Source: Rhodamnia argentea
Lineage: Eukaryota; Streptophyta; Magnoliopsida; Myrtales; Myrtaceae
Direction of reading: 5' to 3'
Length of the DNA stretch: 64,000 bases
NCBI RefSeq assembly: GCF_020921035.1
Contig: NC_063151.1
Span: forward strand, 7,316,001 to 7,380,000
Positions 1 through 9,852 of the stretch are shown here, one piece after another. Numbering within the stretch: position 1 is the first letter of the stretch; each line of letters begins with the position of its first letter. A program made the position numbers and the translations under genes. The notes under the pieces are model-generated. The model was not told the DNA's origin. It was given only the letters and a program-made list of their open reading frames with translations, and searched no databases.

Positions 1-1433
1 ATTGAGAGCATATGTTGACAGCGGTGCTGAGTTCACACAGATTGCTATCCTTGATAGTTCAGATGGTTGTACTTGACCCTCGAGAATGTCATCTAGTATC
101 TGGAAGAGATTCTCCAATCATCAAGATAACTTTCACAGTCAAACTGGAGATTCCGCGCTGAGGTACACGGAGGCTGTCGAGTTTTGTTGGAGATAAAACA
201 GTGAAGAGACCGCATTGTACCATATGTAATTTGACCATGGGGCTTGTATTTGCACTTACAGTTGGGTGGGACAATATTGCTGGTGACTACGTTCCCATGA
301 TATTATACTGGCATCAGTATCATTGCAACTGAGATTAACAACGATTACTCTACCTAGGAAAGCCAGCTTAGCAGGAACTCTGAAATCTTAAATCTAAGAT
401 GGGCACAACCAAGTTAGGGACTTAAGCATTACTAATTGTGCCGGACAATACATCAAACAATCTCCCTTTATAGCAGATTAGCACATACTATCATATTGAC
501 ACAAAAGGTGGCACAAGATGATGAGTTGGTGCAACTAAAGTAGAAGTTTTCCCTCAATTACAGAAGATGGAACAGTCAATTGGTCTAAGAATTCCTCCTT
601 TCAGACAAACAAATATGAAGTCTTACTTGCTCGAAATTATCAACGGTTGCTGCACAGAGGTAGCCAGTGCTCCTCGTTGCATCATACTGATCACCAAATT
701 CTTCAACCTACAGAAGAGCAGCATCGTAGCTTGTCATGCTTTCATTTTCTTGTCATACAAAATCAAAAACGATGTGAGCAAATCAAAGAAACCGATACCT
801 CAGCAACTTGGGTAGGATCGGAGTTCACGCCGAGAAGTGGAATCGAGTCATCTACGAAATGACTGGCGTGCAACAGAGTGCCATCACCGCCAACGGTGAC
901 GACCATGTCCACATTCCGTATCGGCTGGGACACGTTATCACGTAAAATGGGCTCCCAGTCAACGAATTTCTGCCGCAACACATTCTGGCAGTATCGTATG
1001 GCTTCACGGTGCACCTTACTCCTGCTCTCCAAATGGTGTACAACCTGGCAAATTTTATTGGAGAAACCGCATCATATAAAAAGCTGAAACAGACATTGGA
1101 CGAAGATTGCCCACAACGTTCTTGATGGCCCAACGTCGAAGAGCATCACATATACACAAAAATCCACGTCGATGTTAACCTAAGAAAAAATCAGTCAACG
1201 TCGGCCCAAGCCAGAATTATGCTTGCTCGTACAAAGCGAAGTTCACAAGCACGAAGAAACCCGATTAATCGATTCCGCATTTCGATGGGAGATTCATCAA
1301 ACAGTTGGAAAGCAAGAAAGCCGAGAGAACAGAGAACCTGAGGGTTGGTGATGCGAGAGAGACCGTGAGACTGGGCGGCGACGGCGTAATCATCCAAGGG
1401 CTTCAACAGCAACAACAGCTTCCTACTCGCCAT
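1..1433 (-). CDS. NADK3: NADH kinase (NADK3-type), 5' portion, cut by window edge; third exon appears frame-broken
   Basis: Phosphorylates NADH to NADPH; the plant NADK3 class is peroxisomal/cytosolic. Exon 1 (1433-1338) encodes MASRKLLLLLKP... and ends at NPQ. Exon 2 (1044-799) begins VVHHLESRSKVH, carries the kinase signature GGDGTLLHASH and LGVNSDPTQ, and ends at a GTATCG donor. Further left, minus-strand sequence reading LFQILDDILEG...SRIAICVNS (about 100-1) is again clearly NADK. Between about 200 and 100 the family stretch (expected FDA-STG-L-AATV) is recognisable only in pieces in different frames, with about 22 nt too many, so this copy may be a pseudogene; a sequencing error or an unrecognised intron are alternatives. 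The C-terminal half lies outside the window. Family assignment is secure; functionality is not. Confidence 0.72.
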
Positions 1434-1435
1434 CT

Positions 1436-1480
1436 TCTTCTTCTTCTCCTTCTTCTTCTTCTTCTTCTCTCGATCTCTCT
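1436..1480. repeat. CTT/GAA microsatellite abutting the NADK3 start codon
   Basis: An imperfect (CTT)n tract, read as (GAA)n on the gene strand, ends two bases before the ATG of the NADK3-type gene and therefore lies in its 5' UTR. Such tracts are length-variable and would alter the leader directly. Confidence 0.8.
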
Positions 1481-1589
1481 CGACTCGGTCGTGAGCATTT
1501 GCTTTCGATTCGTTTCCCTCTCTGTCTTCACTTCTCCTTCGGCTTCCCCGAAATGCTCTGTCATTCCTCCGGTTTACTCCCCGAACCCA

Positions 1590-1602
1590 GGCCCAATGGG
1601 CC
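1590..1602. promoter_or_regulatory. Palindromic site II (TGGGCC-type) promoter element
   Basis: GGCCCAATGGGCC lies about 155 bp upstream of the NADK3 ATG. It holds two inverted GGCCCA/TGGGCC motifs, the TCP-bound site II element common in promoters of plant housekeeping genes. Role inferred from motif and position only. Confidence 0.45.
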
Positions 1603-2027
1603 AGCCATTCTTTACCCGCAAAACAGTAAACGAGAAACCGAGGCGCCCCTCGATTTCAAATTTCGTTTATTATGCAACGTTATCTTGAACTTTGATCAAA
1701 TCTATAATATCGTCCTCGGATTTTTAGTTTGTCCGGTATGGTCCCTACTATCGATAAATGTACAATGTAATTCTTAGATTACATGAAAATATTTAACAAT
1801 TCATGAATCATACGTGCCTATTTGTTCCCTCTTTTAATTGTGGGTCACATGAGTGAACGTGCTTATATGACTTATTACATTTATTTAACGAAAAAAAATT
1901 TTAACTTTCAAAATACTAATCGTGCCTATCACGAAAATGGTTATTGCTTAAGAAATTGCGATATTGCTTTTTCATTACTTTTCTTCTATCGCAGCCTTTT
2001 TTATATTATTGATTTTTTTATTTTATA

Positions 2028-2226
2028 ATAAAAAAAAGGGGTTGGTTCAAAAAAAAAATTTTTCCCCATTTTTTTAAAAAATTTTAAAAATTTTTTTAAA
2101 AAAAATATTAATAAAAAAAAAAAAAAATTTTTTTTTTTTTTTTTTTAATAAAAAATTTTTTTTTTTTTTTTAAAAAAAAATTTAAAAAAAAATATTATTT
2201 ATTATTTTAATTTTCAAATTTTTTTA

Positions 2227-2258
<32 letters not shown>

Positions 2259-2372
2259 TTTTTTTTAAAAAAAAAAACTTATTTTTTTTTTTTTTTTTCC
2301 TTATAAAAAAAAAAAAAAAAAAAAAATAAAAAATAAAAAAAAAAAAAAAAAAAATTAAAAAATTAAAAATTT

Positions 2373-2417
<45 letters not shown>

Positions 2418-2507
2418 TAAATAAATAAAATTAAATAAAATTAAAAATAAAATTTTTAATTTTAAAAAAAAAAAAAAATTATATAAAAAAATTATTTATT
2501 AAAAAAA

Positions 2508-2562
<55 letters not shown>
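2028..2562. repeat. Low-complexity A/T homopolymer block
   Basis: About 535 bp made almost only of alternating A-runs and T-runs, with a few isolated G or C bases, ending in a T-run of more than 40. There is no repeating unit and no gene. Either an unusual AT tract or a poorly resolved assembly region. Confidence 0.85.
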
Positions 2563-2563
<1 letters not shown>

Positions 2564-3169
2564 TCAAATTATCCTTTTGTATTACTTAACAAGTGAGACA
2601 ATGGCTGTTTTGGCGATAGAAGACCAATTCATCGGGCATGGATGCGGTTTCTGATCAAAACTACAAGGAATTGAGCTAAGCCAAAGCCGGACCAAATGGT
2701 TGACATCGCATGTGAAGCAATGCATCGGGTTGTAAAGCCGTGATTGAAAAATTCAGTCCATGTTCATCCTGCCTGGGCTTGATTTAATTTGGGTGTGAAA
2801 TGTGAAAGTCGATTTTTTCACTTGCTCATTCGCTCTCTCTAAATTCTTTGAAAAAGGAGTGAGGAGAAAATCTTTGATTTGAAAGTCGAACCGCACTCCT
2901 TGAACGATCGGGTCATGTGCATTATGTTGATGCAAAAATCGAGTTAATGGAAAATCGGACGAAAAAGTTATTGCCCGAGTAAAGTACTTAGCATAATGAA
3001 ATTGCAAGAATGGGAACAAGGATTCTTCTTAACATGGTAGCAAATGATAATGAATTACGTCAAATGATAATGAACCACGTCAAAACTCTCTGGGCTTGAG
3101 AGCTCATTAAATGCAGGTCACTACTACAAGCAATAATTATTATTTTACGTGTAATGTTGTTCCTGGATG
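2563..3169. other. Intergenic stretch without recognisable gene
   Basis: Unique-looking AT-rich DNA. The small open frames have no recognisable domain and no splice context. Nothing else seen. Confidence 0.5.
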
Positions 3170-3590
3170 GAAAAATCACACGAATGGTCCATGAACTTTG
3201 GCCCAATATGTAATGTGATTCTTGAACTTTTAATTTGATCAACATGATCCACGAACTTTAACCGAATGTACAATGTGGTACTTGAACTTTCAACTTGTTC
3301 AATGCCGTTTCCGAACTTTTGGAACATGTTCAACTTAATCCCTTAACTAATAAAAAATGTTCAAAGTCGTATATGAATTTAAATTAATGGAAGGATTACA
3401 ATAAACATCTTCTATAATTCATAGACCAAGTTGAGCATATTTCAAAAGTTCGCGGACCATATTATTCAAATTAAAAATTTATGGATCACATTGCACATTG
3501 AGCGAGTTTATGGATCATATTGATCAAATTAAAAATTCGTGGACCATATCGTTTGTTGGATCAGAGTTCATGTCATTGTCCCTTTCTGGA
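3170..3590. mobile_element. Inverted-repeat element built of ~55-bp units (MULE-like, non-autonomous)
   Basis: The left arm carries repeated phrases such as TTTAATTTGATCAACATGAT and GATCCACGAACTTT. From about 3430 the same phrases return in reverse complement (ATCATATTGATCAAATTAAA, TTCGTGGACCATAT). The arms are about 200 bp each and separated by a short centre with no coding capacity. This architecture, long arms made of subrepeats, resembles the element at 56426-57248, although the sequence family differs. No clean target duplication was found, so borders are approximate. Confidence 0.5.
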
Positions 3591-3882
3591 TTGTTCGTTT
3601 GCGGGATTCTTCTGTCTTGTGGCGAATGTCGTTTTGTATTTTTGGCATAGTAACATGTAGCGGTTTGTAATATGCCGTGATGTTGCCTGATCGATCAATG
3701 TTGCATGAGTGCACAGGTTTTTAACGTATTCCTTTCCAACCTCACAGCCTCTCTTCCGCCTGATTCCTCCTCCCTCCGCTCGTCGGTCACTTCGACCTTC
3801 CCCTCGTGGGATTTCGCCAGTTTAATTTCGGCTTCCTTTTTTTTTTTCCCCGTTCTTGTGAATTACTGAAATTGCGTGTGGA

Positions 3883-5950
3883 GAGGTAGGAGCTGATGTG
3901 GTTCGGGTGAAGCGCTCGTCATCCGGAGAGAGCCAGCAATGGATTCAATGTCCAATTATGAAACCTTTGAAAAAAAAAAAAAGAATCAAATGAAATATGA
4001 CTGCTACACTCGAAATTGGAGGCAAATGACTTTATCACTTCGGCACAGGGTTTGGGGTTTTCACTGACCGGCTAACTCATGGCCTTATTTGAAATTGACT
4101 TGGACACTTCAAGCCTTATTTGAAATAAGGTCAATTCTAAATCAATGCACAAGCGATTTCCCAATCTCTCCTTGGTCTAAAGAATTTTGATTAATCTATA
4201 AACGTACAAGTAAAAATTATTAACATAGCAAGGCTTCATTCATTTCTCAAAAACTGGCTTCCAAAAAAATATTTTCTGGATTTCTCGGTGCTCGTTTCAT
4301 GGAAAATAGAAGATTCAAGCAACATATTTTTCACGAATGGAAAAAATGCCTCCAAAAGTGGTGAAAATAGTTTCCTCTTTTTGATAAGAGGAAGTTATTT
4401 TCTCTCATCTTTCATCCCTCCAATTCTTCACCTTCATTTCTTTTTAAAATATTTTAAAAATCATTTTTTAAATATTTTTTTATCTTGTATTGATATTAAC
4501 TATTTATTTTTTCCTTTTATTTTTATTTTTTTATTTTTTCTTCTTCCTTAGTCGGCTTCGGCGAGCTCGAGGCTTGCCAAATCCCGATGGGCTCGCTAGC
4601 TAGCCACAAGCCGGCGAGCTCGCTTGAGGACAGTAACCGGTTTTCACCGTGGCCGGCAATCAACCGAAAAAGAAGGGAAAATAAAAAATTAGAAAAATGA
4701 TTAAAAAATAAAAAAATTTAAAAATAAAAAGAAAACATAAAAATAAAATAAAAATGAAAATGAAAAATAAAAAAAAAATATTAGAAAAATTACATGAAAG
4801 AAAATCAAATTCGATTTTCTACAACGAAAAATATTTTTCGGTTCATTTTTAGGTTTCATCCGAACACCAAAAAATATTGTCATTTTTTTGAAAAATAATT
4901 GTTTGAATAATATTTTTCGGAAACTACTTATTTTTCGCGAAACGAATGGAGTCTATGTAAAATTTCTCATTTTTATGATAAGCGACTAGTTAAAAATTCC
5001 ATTGACCAAGATGTTCAATTTGTTTTTTAGAAGTTACTAATCAGACAAAAGATCTACTAAACTCACACAAAGAACTGCATTTGCACATGCATTAATCCAA
5101 TTTCCGTTTTATCTCTATACGTATAATAACCTAAGTACATAATCTGCCAGCACATTTTCAATAGGACTCAAGGTCCAGCAATCCACCATCTGACCCGAAC
5201 TTCGGGCGGGTAGGATTTGACCAAACTTCCGACCCAGCAGGGTTCGGATACGGGTCGATCTACCATTTTTTTTCCCCGTTTTCTCCGGATCATATAAAAC
5301 CGAGATCCCGTTTTCGTTTGACCCGCCGAATACCAACCAATCCCCATCTCGTCATCGTCCGACTCGGATCTTACCCAACCCAACCCATCGTCCGAAGGAG
5401 AGTCCATTTCCCGACCCCCTAACCCTAATCTGTCGGATCCTCCGATCGGACTCTGGACCAGCGCGAGCAACTTCCGTTTCGGTTTTCGCCGGTAAGACCT
5501 TGCCTCTCCTCCATTTTCGATCCCGCCGATGATGCATTTCACGTCCTACGTTCCGATTACGCGTGTTTGGTTGTGTTCTCGCCCCCCTTTTCCCCCACTC
5601 TGTCTCCCGGACTCTGTCTTGACCGACCCGGTTTGTTACCCTACCTCGAAGAAGAGCCTGTTGAAATGTTGATTGAGGTCGAGAATTGCGTTGTGGGTGA
5701 TTGAGGGCTTCGTGCAGTGACTGATGTAGTGGAAGATTGGAACGAATCATTTGCTGGGGCCTTGCTTTTACCTGGATTTTTGTACCCGTGTGCTGAATTC
5801 TGGTCATTTTAGGACATGGAGTTGAAACAGATGGCGTAGTTTAGCTGTGTATGTTTCTCAACGAATCTGATAATTGGGGTCGCGCAATGCCTCAGGATGA
5901 TTAGCGGCAGAGATGATTCCGGCGTGTTTTCTTGATCGAATAGAGGAATT
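3883..5950. repeat. Segmental duplication copy A, left block
   Basis: Homologous in order and orientation to 51859-54270, starting at GAGGTAGGAGCTGATGTGG in both copies and ending at GAGGAATT. Identity is high through AT-rich DNA and through the promoter and first exon of the BED gene. Around 4130 copy A lacks about 360 bp that copy B has at roughly 52100-52460. Confidence 0.9.
5293..5300 (+). promoter_or_regulatory. TATA box of the BED/hAT-derived gene
   Basis: TATAAAAC is followed by a GC-richer CT-containing leader. A good splice donor (CCG|GTAAGA, intron from 5492) pairs with the acceptor TTTGCAG at 6354-6360, just upstream of the coding ATG at 6387. This gives a 5' UTR intron of about 870 bp. 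The box is retained in copy B at 53613-53620. Confidence 0.55.
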
Positions 5951-6386
5951 TCCGCCGTCTCTCTCTCTCGAGTAACTTCGGACACATACAATCGGATTTC
6001 GTTCCCAGTCTGGAGTGCTTTCTGCATTGGTGTTGGATTTAGCCTTTAAGGTCTTTGAGACTTTGACTATCGGTGTCTCTCTTTTTCCATTTGTTCAATG
6101 GCCTTCTACTCCGCTATGTATGCGCAGCACATGTGCTATTACAAGAGTTCTTGCATCATTTTTATAAAGGAATTGTAGTGTCCCATGGAAAAGTTGCATT
6201 AGTGTGTTTAGAGAATTGCATGTTGTACTTTTTGGGTTGATTTTGATGTTAGGTTTGTCCAGAAGGTGATGAAAACCTGTGGATAGGAATCATAGGAGAG
6301 AGATTTTTCTTGCTGCAAAAAGGATCTAATGCTTCACTCCTATGGTTTGATGCTTTGCAGCTTTTGGCTCATCTTGACCTGATGCG

Positions 6387-8504
6387 ATGGAAATGTCAAA
6401 CGATTCCACCATTAAGAAACCAAAAAGGTTGACATCCGTTGTTTGGAATCATTTTGAACGTATCCGAAAGTCTGATATATGTCATGCTGTTTGTCTACAC
6501 TGTAACAAGAAACTCAGCGGATCAAGCAATAGTGGAACAACACATTTGAGGAATCACTTGATGCGATGCTTGAAACGATCTAACTACGACGTGTCTCAAC
6601 TGCTTTCCGTAAAAAGAAGGAAAAAGGAAAGCACGCTTGCCCTTGCTGGCGTTAGCTACGATGAGGGACAGAGAAAAGAAGATCATGCTAAGCCATTGGC
6701 TATAAAGTATGATCCCGAGGTGAAGCGTGATGAAATCATTAGTCTTGGAAGCAGTAAGTTCGACCAAGATCGCAGTAGGCTTGATCTTGCCCGTATGATC
6801 ATTTTGCATGGTTACCCTTTGGCCATGGTTGACCATGTTGGATTTAAAGTATTTGTCAAGAACCTTCAGCCACTATTTGATGTATCATCTGATGGCGCAG
6901 TCGAGAATTCATGCATGGAAATCTATGGAAAAGAGAAGGAGAAAGTGCGTTTAGCATTAAATATTCTGCAAGGCAGGATCAATGTCAATATTGAAAAGTG
7001 GTTCTCAATAGAAAATGCTGAATATTTGTGTCTGACAGCAAATTTCATTGATGAGGATTGGAGACTGAAGAGGAGGATTCTTAATTTTGTCACACTTGAT
7101 TCTTCTCACACAGAAGATATGCTTTCAGAAGTAATTATCAATTGCCTAATGGAATGGAATGTTGACTGTAAGTTGTTTGCTGTGACATTTGATGATTGTT
7201 CCACCGACGAGGGTATTGTCATGAAAATTAAGGAGCAGATCGCTCAAAACAAGCCTCACTTGAGTGCTGGTCAACTGTTGGATGTTCGATCAGCTGCGCA
7301 TGTTCTGACTGACATCGTCCAAGATGCTACTGAAGCACTTCGAGAGGTGACACATAAGATTCGTGGAAGCGTGAGATATATTAAGAGTTCAAAGGTAAAT
7401 CAAGAGAAGCTCAATGATTTTGCTCAACAAGTTGGAATCAATAGCCCAAAGAGCTTGGCACTTGATTGCCCAGTTCGATGGAATACGACATATCTCATGG
7501 TTGAAGCAGCATTAGGGTATAGGGGTGCATTTTCTCTCTTGAAAGAGCATGACCCCTTGTACACATCTGCTTTGAGTGATACAGAATGGGAATGGGCAAA
7601 GACTGTTTGTGGATATTTAAAAAATTTGTATGAAATTGCGAATGTCCTTTCAAGCAACAAATGTCAAACTGCAAATGTCTACTTCCCAGAGATTTGCCAT
7701 GTACACATGCAGTTGATTGAATGGTGCAAGAATCCTGATGATTTCATTAGTAACATGGTGCAGAAGATGAAAACTAAGTTTGACAAATACTGGAACAGAT
7801 GTAGTTTGTCTTTGGCTGCTGCAGTCATTTTAGATCCGCGATTCAAGATGAAGTTAGTCGAGTATTACTACTCTCAAATATATGGCAGTACAGCTCTGGA
7901 TAGAATAAAGGAGATATCTGATGGGATTAAACAATTGTTCAACGCATATTCTATCTGCTCCTCATTGGTTGATCAAGGTTCAGCTTTACCTGGCAACAGC
8001 TTGCCCAGTACGTGCGGCGACTCTAGAGATAGACTAAAGGGCTTTGACAAGTTCCTTCATGAGACGTCTCAGAGTCAAAGTGCAGTTTCTGACTTGGACA
8101 AGTACTTAGAAGAACCAGTCTTTCCTCGAAATTGTGATTTTAACATCTTAAATTGGTGGAAGGTTCACACTCCTCGCTACCCTATATTGTCCATGATGGC
8201 ACGAGATGTTTTAGGCACCCCAATGTCAACTGTCGATCCAGAATCAACATTTACTAGTGGGGCCAGAATGCTTGATCAAGTTCAAAGTTCACTCGACCCA
8301 GATATCCTTCAAGCATTGATTTGCACGAGAGATTGGTTGCAGATGGAATCAGAAGGTTTACTCATTGCTAACATGTTTTCGCACCTGCGCAAGTTCTTTG
8401 TTTCTCATTTATGCATGCCCATTTCAATGTTTTGCATTTTCTTAATGTCAGAGCTCAAGTCATCCACGAGCCAGGCCATAGCCCTTTATGTTGAAGCAAG
8501 TTAG
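6387..8504 (+). CDS. BED zinc-finger, hAT transposase-derived protein (DAYSLEEPER/RICESLEEPER-like)
   Basis: A single open frame of 705 residues. Near residues 14-62 lies a BED finger (VVWNHFERI...CLHCNKKL...TTHLRNHLMRC). A transposase-like RNase H-fold body follows, and near residues 570-650 the hATC dimerisation region (NWWKVHTPRYPILS, STVDPESTF, ALICTRDWL). No terminal inverted repeats flank it, the frame is intact over 2.1 kb, and it has a TATA box plus UTR introns in the 5' leader and apparently the 3' UTR (donor near 8515, acceptor TTTTGCAG near 8618). These point to a domesticated host gene rather than a mobile copy. Family members are nuclear DNA-binding proteins important for development. 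The last ~50 residues after the hATC region look unlike the family and may be replaced by splicing (candidate intron near 8390-8450). Confidence 0.85.
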   Translation: MEMSNDSTIKKPKRLTSVVWNHFERIRKSDICHAVCLHCNKKLSGSSNSGTTHLRNHLMRCLKRSNYDVSQLLSVKRRKKESTLALAGVSYDEGQRKEDHAKPLAIKYDPEVKRDEIISLGSSKFDQDRSRLDLARMIILHGYPLAMVDHVGFKVFVKNLQPLFDVSSDGAVENSCMEIYGKEKEKVRLALNILQGRINVNIEKWFSIENAEYLCLTANFIDEDWRLKRRILNFVTLDSSHTEDMLSEVIINCLMEWNVDCKLFAVTFDDCSTDEGIVMKIKEQIAQNKPHLSAGQLLDVRSAAHVLTDIVQDATEALREVTHKIRGSVRYIKSSKVNQEKLNDFAQQVGINSPKSLALDCPVRWNTTYLMVEAALGYRGAFSLLKEHDPLYTSALSDTEWEWAKTVCGYLKNLYEIANVLSSNKCQTANVYFPEICHVHMQLIEWCKNPDDFISNMVQKMKTKFDKYWNRCSLSLAAAVILDPRFKMKLVEYYYSQIYGSTALDRIKEISDGIKQLFNAYSICSSLVDQGSALPGNSLPSTCGDSRDRLKGFDKFLHETSQSQSAVSDLDKYLEEPVFPRNCDFNILNWWKVHTPRYPILSMMARDVLGTPMSTVDPESTFTSGARMLDQVQSSLDPDILQALICTRDWLQMESEGLLIANMFSHLRKFFVSHLCMPISMFCIFLMSELKSSTSQAIALYVEAS

Positions 8505-9852
8505 TTTGTTAAAGGTATGCCCATGTAACTTGCATTTTTTACCCGTCCTTTGGTGCTTGTGTTCTCTTATGATTTGCATATTGATTGACCTGTGTGATAT
8601 GTCTGACTTGTTTTGCAGTCTCGATGGATCTCATCACCTCATCTGATTTGTTTGTCCTGACCTGCTGGGTGTAACCAGTGCTGTCAAGTCCGAAAAAACC
8701 TTAATCTCTTCTGCATGTCCATAGCATATAGTAAAAGCCTTGAGTTTTTTGTTAGCAGTTCCTTGTCCATATAGTCAAGTGTATATTTTGACTTACACTC
8801 ATTACTACGCAGTTTCTAGGAATCCTTGGAGAATATTTGATTCATGAAAGAGAACGCCTTCTAGATCCTTAGAAGTTTAGCTATGCTAAGATCTAGCAGT
8901 TCGATGTTTAGATTCTAACAAGATGTCTGAAGCTTTTGATCACCTTCATTTGGAGACTTTCTTTGGATGATCCCATGGTAGAAGGATGAGAAGTTGGTCA
9001 ATTTACATGAAAGGATGAGATATTCACTGCCTTCTGTCATCTCTGTGAATAAGAAAATTCCCTTTCATCTTCATTTTATGGAGTTCCAACAACTATAATA
9101 TGAGCTACAAAAGGCTTTTTCGTTCATCTACAACGTACTCCCAGGAACTTGACATCGAGTTGCCAAGTTTCATTTTACAGGTCAATGCCCTTCTTCTTTT
9201 AAATGATGTAGTGGGTGAACCCTACATTGCATTGGGGCAGTCAATCTGATCATGGATGCGCAACGAGGCGAGATATGATGGATTCTTCAGCATCTCATAC
9301 CATTTTCATCTTATCTCTCTCAAGGGAACAGAAAAACAGTTCTACTCAGTTATTTAGTGGTTGAATAAAAGCTTTGAGGGATACATGGAACTGAAGATGG
9401 AGCTTCTTTCTGTCTGCATTTTTAATAGTTGACCGCCACCATTTACTTTCCCTACTCAAGATTGCTGTCTGGAGACTGTTTGGAGAATATGATATAAATT
9501 GTTCATTAAGACAACAAGTGTCCCTCCCATTCATTGTATTACCCTAAGTACATAAAGTGACTGTTTCTAATTCCTTGACGCGTAGGATGAACACGCAAAA
9601 AATGGTTAAATCTTATTAATGTAATGGCATCTCCATGGTCAGCTTCTACCACCACCACAAGGGGTGAGCTAGAATTAAATAAACAGAGAAAGAAGTCCCT
9701 AACAGATACAACTTCGATTTCTCTGACAGGAGGAGGACCTGATGCTGATAATTACGAACAAGGATAACGCTAAAGGAAGCTAAAGAGGTGTAAGAGGCCA
9801 TCTCAGCGAAATTTAAGCGGGAACCAATCCGGATACCTACCCTGAAAGCCAG
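8505..9852. other. 3' UTRs and intergenic DNA between BED gene and RHM
   Basis: The left part holds the probable spliced 3' UTR of the BED gene and the right part the 3' UTR of the convergent RHM gene. No domain-bearing frame, RNA gene or transposon terminus is seen. Confidence 0.5.

Noticed and set aside
5168-5807. Overlapping minus-strand open frames, also present at 53431-54127
   Set aside because: They lie in the promoter, leader and first intron of the BED gene on the opposite strand, show no domain, and are shared only because the region is duplicated.
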